Assembly (NCBI GenBank): GCA_964230605.1
Contig: CAXRIN010000021.1
Span: 1 to 14,840, forward strand
DNA from: GCA-002722245 sp964230605
GTDB lineage: Bacteria > Bacteroidota > Bacteroidia > Flavobacteriales_C > GCA-002722245
Direction of reading: 5' to 3'
Length of the DNA stretch: 14,840 nucleotides
Every line of letters starts with the position of its first letter. Position 1 is the first letter of the stretch. The notes beneath the pieces are model-generated. The model had not been told where the DNA came from. It did not search any database and saw nothing but the letters and a program-made list of their open reading frames with translations. This document shows, in pieces, positions 1 to 7,229 of the stretch. Both the position numbers and the translations under genes were made by a program.

Positions 1-88
1 TTAACATGATCTTGTGGCTGCAAAAAGGCAGACCATTTATTGAAGACTATTGTTGAGTATTAAATACTTCCGAAAACACAAAAAATGA

Positions 89-1387
89 ACTAGTTTTAAA
101 AGAAATACTGAAGATTACTTGTCTTTTAACATAGAAGACAAAAAGAAGGTTTTAGAGGAGTTTGAGAATATTTTTAGGAACAAAACTCATAATGATCTAA
201 ACTTTCGAATAAAGACTGAAGATGGGGAGTATAAATTCTTTAACCTAAAAGGGGAATTTGATTACAATAAAACTGAGTTTGTAGGGGTGATGTCGGATAT
301 ATCCGAAGTAAGAAAAGCAATAAAGAATTTTGAAGATTACAAAAACGCTTTAGATCAATCTGCTTTAGTTTCGATCACTAACCGATCGGGAAAAATCATT
401 TTTGCCAATAAAAAGTTTTGTGAAATTTCTAAATATGAGGAAGGTGAGCTTTTAGGAAAAGACCACAATATTGTTAATTCAGGATATCATGATCCTGCTT
501 TTTTTAGAGACATTTGGTCAACCATTGCTAATGGGAAAATTTGGAGGGGAAATGTTAAAAATGAAGCGAAGGATAAAACTAATTATTGGGTAGATACGAC
601 AATCATTCCTTTTATGAATCACAAAAATCATCCAGACTACTATATGTCTATAAGGTTTGATGTGACGGAGCGGATGAATTCGATAAACGAAATCAAACAA
701 AAAAATCAAGAATTAGAGCAATTCTCATATGTGCTTTCTCATGATTTAAAATCTCCATTAAGAGCAATTAAAACGCTAATTCATTTCATAAAAGAGGATA
801 TGGAGGACGCTGATTTAAAATTGCCATAGGAAGTTCAAAAGAATTTTGATTTAATTGATGGAAGATTGGTCAGAATGGAACACTTAATCATGTCTGTTTT
901 AAGCTATGCTCAAGTTGGAGGATCGCAAGAAACGGAGTGGGTTAATATGAATGAAGTTATTGAAGAAGTAAAAGACTTAATTGAAATCCCAAGTAATTTT
1001 AAATTGAAAATTTCTAAGGATTTACCTATGCTAAAGGGTAATAAAATAGAGGTAATGCAGGTTGTACAAAACTTAATTACTAACGCAATTAAGTACAATG
1101 ATAAAGAAGAGCCTGAATTGTTTATTTATCCTGGTTTAAGAAGTAAAAACTTTTTAATTCACTTTAAAGACAACGGAAAAGGAATTGATCCAATGTTTCA
1201 TGATAAGGTTTTTAATCTTTTTGAAACGCTTAAACAAAAAGAGTCATATGAATCTACGGGTATTGGGTTGCCAATAGTTAAAAAGGTTGTAGAGAAAATT
1301 GGAGGGAATATTCACGTGAAATCGACCCCGGGAAATGGAGCCGATTTTATATTAAGCTTTCCTCTATCAGTGTGTAAAGTTGACTAA
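89..1387 (+). pseudogene. PAS-domain sensor histidine kinase, interrupted by an in-frame TAG
   Basis: Two open stretches in one frame (to 826, and from 830) form a single kinase split only by TAG at 827-829. The first stretch has the back half of one PAS/PAC domain (119-310), a complete second PAS domain (about 340-680, ending FDVTERM) and the HisKA H-box SHDLKSPLR, with the phospho-acceptor His at 740-742. The stop falls between the two HisKA helices. The second stretch finishes HisKA and carries the HATPase N-box NLITNAIKYND (1070-1102), G1 box DNGKGID (1169-1189) and G2 box STGIGLPIV (1253-1279). No transmembrane segment is visible, so an intact version would be a cytoplasmic sensor. The frame is open only from 89 after a TGA at 86-88, has no ATG near its front (first possible start TTG at 119), and the front of the first PAS domain is absent in all three upstream frames. 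I infer a decayed gene; a sequencing error at 827-829 would leave the missing front unexplained. No partner response regulator is in view. Confidence 0.8.
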
Positions 1388-1393
1388 TTAGAC

Positions 1394-1729
1394 TTATCTA
1401 GTCAAGATTTTCATGTCCTTGCCTATTTTTATTCCGAATTCACGAATTTCTTTCGCGACTTGATTTTCTCCAGTTGATCTTTCAAGAGAATCGGCTAAAG
1501 TCATTAATGTTTGAAAATGGTAATGTTTCATTTCGTCAACCATCATTTCTTTGGTCCATAAGTCAACTCTCTTGGCAACCTTTTCATTTCCATCCCAAAC
1601 TGAAATCATTAAAGCTTTAATTTCTTCAGCAGTAACTCCACCGCCTTCAGAGGCTGTCCATTCTAACTTTTCAGGAATATGGTTTTCATCAAGTGTAACG
1701 GTAAATTTTATTTCTTTCTTATTGCTCAT
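1394..1729 (-). CDS. gldC: Gliding motility protein GldC
   Basis: 111 residues, soluble, no signal peptide. It resembles GldC of Flavobacterium: an N-terminal strand of the type ITVTLDEN, then PEKLEWTASEGG, an acidic/Trp core (SVWD, VDLWTKEMMVDEMKHYHFQT) and a helical C-terminus. In Flavobacterium johnsoniae GldC is a small accessory protein whose loss weakens gliding; its biochemical role is unknown. The ATG lies 2 nt after the gldB stop, so the two are almost certainly co-transcribed and probably translationally coupled. The 3' end faces the decayed kinase gene with only 6 nt between stop codons. Confidence 0.9.
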   Translation of the reverse strand: MSNKKEIKFTVTLDENHIPEKLEWTASEGGGVTAEEIKALMISVWDGNEKVAKRVDLWTKEMMVDEMKHYHFQTLMTLADSLERSTGENQVAKEIREFGIKIGKDMKILTR

Positions 1730-1731
1730 GT

Positions 1732-2712
1732 TTACGGATTGTATTTCGAGGCCTTAAAAATAGCCTTAAAATCTGTATTTGTCATTAAGTCTTGCAGACT
1801 AACATCTGGGTTTTTATCCATGTAATCTTTTACAATTCGATAGCCAATGAAAATTCCAGCTCTACCTGGAGAATCTCTTTCTAAAGAAGAAACAAATGGT
1901 CCGTACAGAAGGAATTTTTTAAAAGTGTGATAATCCTTTGAGAAAAGGTATTGTTTCATAGTAAGATGTTTCCAAAATGAATTTTCATGACTGTAACACC
2001 AAATCATTTGTTTTGTAGTGAACTGAAACCTTGTAGAATCCATCATTGTAGGCATCATGGCTTCTAAGAAATATTCAATTTTACCCAATGAAATCATGTG
2101 ATCCAATAAGGTTTCTCCACCTAGGTAAGGAGCGAATTTTTTCGAAGCGTAGGCTCTCATTACAACGGGCTGAATAAATTGAACTTCATTGTTTTTGGAG
2201 AGGTACTGTGGGATTTGAAGTTGTTGGTACGGTTTGTAATCTTTTCCGTAAAACATATCGATACCAATTAAAATTTCATTTTGATTAACTACTATTGGTT
2301 CTTCGTAGTTTAATCCTGAAATGTAGGTGTAAATGGTGGGTAAAGAATCGTTAGGGTAGTAATATTTAAAATGAGAAAAGGCATTGTTTAACTCCTCATG
2401 TAATGAATTGTATGATCCAATTTTTTGATTCCAATCGTTAAATAGTTTAATATTCAAGTCATTATTTAAATAATGATTGAGTTGAATAATTTTGGTAGGG
2501 TCTTTGTAATTGCCGTTTATGAAAACAGGATATTTAGAAGCCAAACTGTCAAGTGAGGACTCCAAATTACTTCTGTTTAAATTAAATAAATCTTGTTCGT
2601 AGTGTTTAAAAGTAAGATGAGCCTTGCTATTTGATGTATCAACAATTAATTTAGGCTCAGAACAAGAGATTAAACTGATAATAAATAAAAACAAAATAAG
2701 GACGTTCTTCAT
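1732..2712 (-). CDS. gldB: Gliding motility lipoprotein GldB
   Basis: 326 residues. The N-terminus is a lipoprotein signal: MKN, a hydrophobic stretch of about 12 residues, then lipobox LISC with the lipidated Cys at position 17. The rest is hydrophilic and matches the GldB family in length and in landmarks such as HYEQDLF near residue 40, YPVFI near 63, and the PGRAGIFIGYRIVKDYM segment near the C-terminus. GldB is an envelope lipoprotein required for gliding in F. johnsoniae. Gene order gldB-gldC on one strand is the usual one. It is divergent from the outer-membrane protein gene at 2821; the 108 nt between holds both promoters, but I could not place the gldB one. Confidence 0.9.
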   Translation of the reverse strand: MKNVLILFLFIISLISCSEPKLIVDTSNSKAHLTFKHYEQDLFNLNRSNLESSLDSLASKYPVFINGNYKDPTKIIQLNHYLNNDLNIKLFNDWNQKIGSYNSLHEELNNAFSHFKYYYPNDSLPTIYTYISGLNYEEPIVVNQNEILIGIDMFYGKDYKPYQQLQIPQYLSKNNEVQFIQPVVMRAYASKKFAPYLGGETLLDHMISLGKIEYFLEAMMPTMMDSTRFQFTTKQMIWCYSHENSFWKHLTMKQYLFSKDYHTFKKFLLYGPFVSSLERDSPGRAGIFIGYRIVKDYMDKNPDVSLQDLMTNTDFKAIFKASKYNP

Positions 2713-2820
2713 AAACTATGGATTGCTTTATTTAATTTCGTAAAGTTAACTTTTAACATAACGAGATTATTGTTGAAAGAAACATAATTTGAAAAGCAGT
2801 TTTTTAATAAACTTAAAGTC

Positions 2821-3600
2821 ATGAGAAAAATTATTGCATCATTATTCGTTTTAGGTCTTGGATTTAGCGCTTTAGCTCAAGACGCATCATCAGGTCCTGA
2901 ATTCAGAAAACACAGGTTTGGTTTGAAAGTAACACCAGGTGCTTCTTGGTTTAAAGTGAATAAAATTGGATCGGAAAACAAGAGTATTGGTTACCATGTT
3001 GCAGGTGGATTAAATTATGAATACTGTTTAAACAAGAACGTTGCAATCGCTTCAGGGTTGTTATTTACTCAAACTACAGGAGGAATTGAGTATACTGATA
3101 CTGTAGGTTTAAAATATGTAATAGTTGATAACGGAATAAGTACAGCAGCAGAGGCCTATCAGTTGTATTCTAGAAGATATATTATTAATTCAATTGATGT
3201 TCCGCTTACTTTTAAATTTAGAACTGCTGAAATTGGTTATTTGACATACTATGGAGAGTTCGGAGGTATGGCAAATATTGTAACAAATGCTTTTGCTAGT
3301 AAAAACGTTGTAAAGCTGAATGAAAGTGATGGAGCAACTACTGAATTGTCAGGAAATGAGTCAAGATTAGAAGCGAAAAACGAAGTAAACTTTTTAAGAG
3401 TAGGAGTTAATTTTGGAGCAGGTGTTGAGTGGAATTTAGTTGGTAATACATCTTTATTGATTGGAGTAAATTGTAACTTGGCTTTAAACAATTTGATGCA
3501 AAAAAGTTCGGATTCAATTTTTTACCGAACAACAAACGCTTCTTTTCAAAGAGCAACAAGATTAAATTACTGCGCACTTCAAATTGGAGTTCAGTTTTAA
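2821..3600 (+). CDS. PorT-like outer-membrane beta-barrel protein
   Basis: 259 residues with a clear Sec signal peptide: MRKI, a hydrophobic core, and cleavage probably after SALA (about residue 19). The mature protein shows alternating beta-strand patterning with Gly/aromatic turns (GLKVTPGASWFKV, HVAGGLNYEYCL, YYGEFGGMANI, VGVNFGAGVEWNL) and ends in Phe (LQIGVQF), the usual C-terminal mark of outer-membrane barrels. Size and pattern suit the porin-like PorT/OMP_b-brl_2 group of Bacteroidota, probably 8-10 strands. Its substrate or role is not evident. Whether it is true PorT of the type IX secretion system cannot be settled by eye, although gldB next door makes that worth testing. It is monocistronic, closed by the hairpin at 3621-3653. 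Confidence 0.75.
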   Translation: MRKIIASLFVLGLGFSALAQDASSGPEFRKHRFGLKVTPGASWFKVNKIGSENKSIGYHVAGGLNYEYCLNKNVAIASGLLFTQTTGGIEYTDTVGLKYVIVDNGISTAAEAYQLYSRRYIINSIDVPLTFKFRTAEIGYLTYYGEFGGMANIVTNAFASKNVVKLNESDGATTELSGNESRLEAKNEVNFLRVGVNFGAGVEWNLVGNTSLLIGVNCNLALNNLMQKSSDSIFYRTTNASFQRATRLNYCALQIGVQF

Positions 3601-3620
3601 TCATCCAAAATATTTAAATA

Positions 3621-3653
3621 AAAAGAGAGCATGACAACATGCTCTCTTTTTTT
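3621..3653 (+). terminator. Rho-independent terminator after the beta-barrel gene
   Basis: Perfect stem GAGAGCATG (3625-3633) / CATGCTCTC (3638-3646) with a 4-nt loop, extended by A/T pairs and followed by a run of seven T. It lies 24-45 nt downstream of the stop codon. Confidence 0.93.
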
Positions 3654-3676
3654 ATGTCTTTCTCCAATCTTCATTT

Positions 3677-3684
3677 TACCTTTG
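3677..3684 (+). promoter_or_regulatory. Promoter -7 box for nadE, abutting the start codon
   Basis: TACCTTTG matches the Bacteroidota -7 consensus TAnnTTTG exactly and ends 4 nt before the nadE ATG (3689). The -33 region falls in the T-rich tail of the preceding terminator and has only a poor TTTG match. If this box is used, transcription starts at or within a base or two of the ATG. Confidence 0.6.
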
Positions 3685-3688
3685 CATT

Positions 3689-5320
3689 ATGAAAATCGCT
3701 GTTGCTCAATTGAATTTCCATGTTGGGAATTTTGAATCGAATACTCAAAAGATTATTCAAAATATTAATCAATCAAAATCAGAAGGTGTTGATTTGGTTG
3801 TGTTTTCTGAATTAGCTGTTTGTGGTTATCCACCAAGAGATTTTTTAGAGTTTAACGATTTTATTAATCAATGTTTGGAAAGTATTGATGAAATTGCAAA
3901 GGTGGCGACAGGTATTACTGTAGTTCTAGGTGGGCCTAGTAGAAATGATACGGGGCATGGTAAACCACTTTTTAATTCAGCTTTTGTTTTAGCGGATGGA
4001 CAGGTTAAGAAAGTGATTAATAAAACGCTTTTACCTACCTATGATATATTCGATGAGTATAGATATTTTGAACCTAATAGAGAATTTGAAGTAATTGAAA
4101 TAGCAGGTAAAAAAGTAGGTGTTGCAATTTGTGAAGATTTGTGGAATGTGGGGGATAATCCTTTGTATACCCAAACTCCAGCTTTGGAGTTGAAAAATAA
4201 AGGGGCGGAATTGATAGTGAATATTGCAGCATCTCCATTCTCTTATAATCAAGATTTGCAAAGAAAAGCAGTTTTAAAGGAAAATGCCCTTAAAACTGGT
4301 TTGCCAATTGTTTATTGTAATCACGTTGGAGCGCAAACAGAATTGATTTTTGATGGGGGATCCTTTTTCATGAATAGTAATGGCGAGATTGCGAATCAGG
4401 AATCATTCTTTGAAGAGAAATTGATGATTTCGGATCTTGAAGGAGGGCGGTTCTCAAAAGGAAAAGTTCAGTCGGGTGCTAAAATTGAATTGATTCATGA
4501 TGCGCTCGTGATGGGAATCAAAGATTATTTTAGAAAATTAGGATTCAAAAAGGCTATAGTTGGATTAAGTGGAGGGATTGATTCTGCAGTTACTTTTGCT
4601 TTAGCAGCAAGAGCACTCGGGAATGAAAATGTATACGGTATTTTAATGCCTTCTCAATTCTCATCTGATCATTCTGTTCAAGATGCCAAGGAGTTAGCTG
4701 AAAATATTGGAGCACCGTATGAAGTGATTGCAATCAAAGATATATATGATGCTTACGATGAAAAATTGAAGCCGATTTTTAAAGATTTACCTTTTGGATT
4801 AGCAGAGGAGAATTTACAAGCAAGAACAAGAGGTGTATTGGTGATGGCTGTTTCTAATAAGTTTGGACATATTGTTTTAAATACATCTAATAAAAGTGAA
4901 GCTGCAGTTGGGTATGGAACTTTGTATGGTGATATGTGCGGCGGTTTAGCTGTTTTGGGAGATGTATATAAGACTGAAGTTTTTGAACTAGCTAGGTATA
5001 TCAATAAAGATGCAGAAGTAATACCAGAGAATACCATCGTAAAGCCACCATCAGCTGAATTAAGACAAGATCAAAAGGATTCTGACTCTTTACCAGATTA
5101 TGATGTGTTAGATAAAATGCTTTTTGAGTATATCGAAAATCGAAAAGGTCCGAGAGAATTGGTAGAAATGGGATTTGATGAGGCGCTTGTGAATAGAGTT
5201 TTAAGGATGGTGAATATCAACGAATATAAAAGGTATCAAACACCGCCTATTTTACGTGTAAGTCACAAAGCCTTTGGAATGGGAAGAAGGTTGCCAATTG
5301 TTGCTAAATATTTAGCTTGA
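3689..5320 (+). CDS. nadE: Glutamine-dependent NAD+ synthetase
   Basis: 543 residues, two domains. N-terminal nitrilase-like glutaminase with the full triad: Glu41 (VVFSELAVCGYPPRD), Lys112 (NKTLLPTYDIF) and Cys148 (VGVAICEDLW). C-terminal synthetase with the PP-loop SGGIDS at 294-299, followed by the conserved LNTSNKSEAAVGYGTLYGD segment. The enzyme releases ammonia from glutamine, channels it to the second domain and uses ATP to convert deamido-NAD+ (NaAD) to NAD+. Cytoplasmic, last step of NAD synthesis. The TGA overlaps the ATG of the membrane-protein gene by one base, indicating translational coupling. Start chosen at the ATG giving the usual MKIAVAQLNFHVGN front. Confidence 0.97.
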   Translation: MKIAVAQLNFHVGNFESNTQKIIQNINQSKSEGVDLVVFSELAVCGYPPRDFLEFNDFINQCLESIDEIAKVATGITVVLGGPSRNDTGHGKPLFNSAFVLADGQVKKVINKTLLPTYDIFDEYRYFEPNREFEVIEIAGKKVGVAICEDLWNVGDNPLYTQTPALELKNKGAELIVNIAASPFSYNQDLQRKAVLKENALKTGLPIVYCNHVGAQTELIFDGGSFFMNSNGEIANQESFFEEKLMISDLEGGRFSKGKVQSGAKIELIHDALVMGIKDYFRKLGFKKAIVGLSGGIDSAVTFALAARALGNENVYGILMPSQFSSDHSVQDAKELAENIGAPYEVIAIKDIYDAYDEKLKPIFKDLPFGLAEENLQARTRGVLVMAVSNKFGHIVLNTSNKSEAAVGYGTLYGDMCGGLAVLGDVYKTEVFELARYINKDAEVIPENTIVKPPSAELRQDQKDSDSLPDYDVLDKMLFEYIENRKGPRELVEMGFDEALVNRVLRMVNINEYKRYQTPPILRVSHKAFGMGRRLPIVAKYLA

Positions 5321-6246
5321 TGAATAGCGGCAGATTGATTCCAGCTTTTCTCCTCGGAATAATCCATTTACTTTTTCTTGTATGGGTAGTTTTCCCATTG
5401 TTTAGATGGTGGAGTTTGTTAGGTTTACTTATTTTGCCAGGATATTATCTTAGCCCACTTCAAATTGCGCTGCCATCAAAGTCAATAATCACTAATATTT
5501 TAAGTTTTGGTTTCGGCCTGGTTGCAACATTTTTTCTTCAAAATCAATTTGAATTTTCTAATGTTTTATCTGCTTCGGTTGTTGGGGTTTTGGGAAGTAT
5601 TCTGTTTTTTAAATCTGGAAATGAAAATTTGAAAATAATTCCAGCTGCTATTTATGCTGGAGCTTTTGCGGGAATGTCAAATCCCGCTAAATTCCATGAT
5701 ACTGCAAGTATTGTTTTAGCAATCTTAGTGGGAGGATTGATTTTAGAACTATTGAAAAATAGTTTTAATGGTATTGGTGGTAAATTGGGTTCAATTGGAT
5801 TTGGAGCTGTTATTATTTGGACGCTTATTAAATCAGATCCAAGTCAAGAGATTAATTTCCCGCCTTTTCATTTTATTTCTTTAATGTTTACTGTCTTAAT
5901 TGGGTTTATTGGGGCGGTAATTACTTTCTTCTTTTCCAACAAAAAAACAGGGCCAGTTTTAGCCTCTGCTTTGAGTTCTCTACTAATTAGTATTCCGCTC
6001 GAGTTTTATGATTTTAATGGATATGCGCTAGTAATATCTGCTGTTTTTATGGGAGGAACATTTGTTGGGATGAGTTCAAAAAAACATTTTAACTGGGGTG
6101 CAATTATGCTAGCAGGCTTAATTTTTGGCACACTGTTTTATTTCTTAACGCTCAATTTTGGAGGGTTAGGAGGTACGTTAGGAACAACAGCTTGTTTAAG
6201 TTGTTTATTGGTGTTGCCTTTGAATAAATTAAGAAAAACTCTCTAG
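5320..6246 (+). CDS. Polytopic membrane protein with internal duplication, unknown function
   Basis: 308 residues from ATG 5320; a TTG one codon earlier is possible but less likely. About 10-12 hydrophobic segments fill nearly the whole chain, with a short basic C-terminus (NKLRKTL), so this is an integral inner-membrane protein. No signal peptide, no charged catalytic motif. I do not recognise the family. The chain contains two similar halves: residues about 82-166 and 213-298 share G-x-F-x-GMS (GAFAGMS 114-120, GTFVGMS 246-252) and G-x-GG-x-LG (GIGGKLG 151-157, GLGGTLG 282-288) at a constant offset of 131-132. Such pseudo-repeats are typical of channels and carriers. Coupling to nadE (TGATG overlap) hints at a link with NAD or its precursors, but that is only inference. 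Its 3' end overlaps the convergent aroQ by 18 nt. Confidence 0.8.
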   Translation: MNSGRLIPAFLLGIIHLLFLVWVVFPLFRWWSLLGLLILPGYYLSPLQIALPSKSIITNILSFGFGLVATFFLQNQFEFSNVLSASVVGVLGSILFFKSGNENLKIIPAAIYAGAFAGMSNPAKFHDTASIVLAILVGGLILELLKNSFNGIGGKLGSIGFGAVIIWTLIKSDPSQEINFPPFHFISLMFTVLIGFIGAVITFFFSNKKTGPVLASALSSLLISIPLEFYDFNGYALVISAVFMGGTFVGMSSKKHFNWGAIMLAGLIFGTLFYFLTLNFGGLGGTLGTTACLSCLLVLPLNKLRKTL

Positions 6247-6642
6247 GGCCAGTCTGTAAGAATCTAATCCAAATCCTAAAATAACTCCTTTACAAACAGG
6301 AGAAATATAAGAATGATGTCTGAATTCTTCTCTTTGGTGAGTATTAGAAATATGCACTTCAATTACAGGCGTTTCAACTCCTGCAATAGCATCTCTTAAA
6401 GCAACAGATGTATGTGTGTAGGCACCAGCATTGATAACGATTCCGTCGTAGCTGAAACCAACCTCGTGAATTTTATCAATTAATTCACCCTCAACATTAC
6501 TTTGGTAATATTCTAAATCTAACGATCCGAATTTATTTTTCAGCTCTTCAAAGTATTCTTCGAAAGTAGTTGATCCGTATACTTCAGGTTCTCTTTTACC
6601 TAAAAGATTCAAGTTTGGTCCGTTGATGATTAGAATTTTCAT
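6229..6642 (-). CDS. aroQ: 3-Dehydroquinate dehydratase, type II
   Basis: 137 residues, the short length of the type II family. Motifs: N-terminal NGPNLNLLGKREPEVYG with catalytic Tyr22, NAGAYTHTS (71-79), and EVHISNTHQREEFRHHS (95-111), which supplies the catalytic His97 and phosphate/substrate-binding residues. The enzyme dehydrates 3-dehydroquinate to 3-dehydroshikimate in the shikimate pathway; type II forms are dodecamers without a Schiff base. It lies downstream of rsgA-dtd on the same strand but is separated by 134 nt containing a large palindrome, and has its own -7-like box, so it is probably a separate unit. Confidence 0.96.
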   Translation of the reverse strand: MKILIINGPNLNLLGKREPEVYGSTTFEEYFEELKNKFGSLDLEYYQSNVEGELIDKIHEVGFSYDGIVINAGAYTHTSVALRDAIAGVETPVIEVHISNTHQREEFRHHSYISPVCKGVILGFGLDSYRLALESFS

Positions 6643-6646
6643 GCTG

Positions 6647-6654
6647 CTAAAATA
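6647..6654 (-). promoter_or_regulatory. Possible promoter -7 box for aroQ, abutting the start codon
   Basis: Read on the minus strand the box is TATTTTAG, one mismatch to TAnnTTTG, ending 4 nt before the aroQ ATG (6642). No convincing -33 TTTG is visible upstream. The call rests mainly on the shared spacing with nadE, rsgA and nif3. Confidence 0.4.
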
Positions 6655-6674
6655 GTGAAAAGATGATTGTTTTT

Positions 6675-6753
6675 CTCTCTCAGAGAACTCGGAGTACTCA
6701 GAGAGATCAAAAAAATAAGTTTGTCTCGGGGAGCTCAGCGTTCTCTGAGGGGG
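6675..6753. repeat. Long imperfect palindrome (dispersed-repeat type)
   Basis: About 32 nt on each side can pair: 6675-6688 with 6740-6753 is continuous (CTCTCTCAGAGAAC against GTTCTCTGAGGGGG, two T-G wobbles), followed inward by partial pairing of 6690-6704 with 6724-6738. The loop is A/T-rich. It is visibly richer in G+C than its surroundings. From general knowledge, CAGAGAAC/GTTCTCTG-type palindromes recur between genes in many Bacteroidota genomes, so this may be one copy of a dispersed element. It separates dtd from aroQ and could also act as an mRNA hairpin. Confidence 0.65.
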
Positions 6754-6776
6754 AATACCATGTCAAATTACGATGA

Positions 6777-7229
6777 TTACTCGCGGTTTTTTGAATCTAT
6801 ATTAATTGTAACTGGTCCATCGTTAACAAGTGATACTTTCATATCTGCCCCAAAAACGCCAGTTGGAACTGTCTTTCCTGTTTTAACAGCTAATTCTGAA
6901 ACAAACTTCTCACACATTTCTTTTGCAAATTGAGGTTCTCCGGAACGAGTGAAACTAGGTTTGTTTCCTTTTTTTGTGCTGGCGAATAAAGTAAATTGAC
7001 TTACAACCAAAATATCTCCTTCTACATCCATTACACTTTGATTCATTGGTGCTTTATCGTCAGGAAAAATTCTAAGTTTTGAAATTTTGCCAGTTAACCA
7101 TTCAATATCTTCACTGGTGTCTTCATCTTCAATCCCTAATAAAATCAAAAGACCAGTTTTAATTTCTCCAACGATTTTGCCTTCAACTTTAACTGATGCT
7201 TCAAGCACTCTTTGAATAGTTACTCTCAT
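6777..7229 (-). CDS. dtd: D-aminoacyl-tRNA deacylase
   Basis: 150 residues, standard DTD length. It carries both family signatures: SQFTL at 77-81 and the Gly-cisPro motif NDGPVT at 136-141 (G138-P139), which form the active site across the homodimer interface. DTD hydrolyses D-amino acids, and glycine mischarged on tRNA-Ala, from tRNA. The ATG overlaps the rsgA stop by one base (TAATG), so it is coupled to rsgA. The front MRVTIQRVLEASVKVEG is canonical and fixes the start. Confidence 0.97.
   Translation of the reverse strand: MRVTIQRVLEASVKVEGKIVGEIKTGLLILLGIEDEDTSEDIEWLTGKISKLRIFPDDKAPMNQSVMDVEGDILVVSQFTLFASTKKGNKPSFTRSGEPQFAKEMCEKFVSELAVKTGKTVPTGVFGADMKVSLVNDGPVTINIDSKNRE

Noticed and set aside
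827..829. TAG read as an amino acid (recoding or pyrrolysine)
   Set aside because: No recoding signal or machinery is visible, rpsT in this window ends normally on TAG, and the locus shows another lesion; decay is simpler.
1381..1404. Inverted repeat TGACTA/TAGTCA at the facing ends of the kinase gene and gldC
   Set aside because: Six base pairs with a 12-nt loop and no T-tract is too weak to call a terminator.
6667..6933. An 88-codon plus-strand open frame across the palindrome and the dtd 3' end
   Set aside because: It lies antisense to dtd, which is certain, its front comes from the palindromic repeat, and the peptide shows no recognisable domain.
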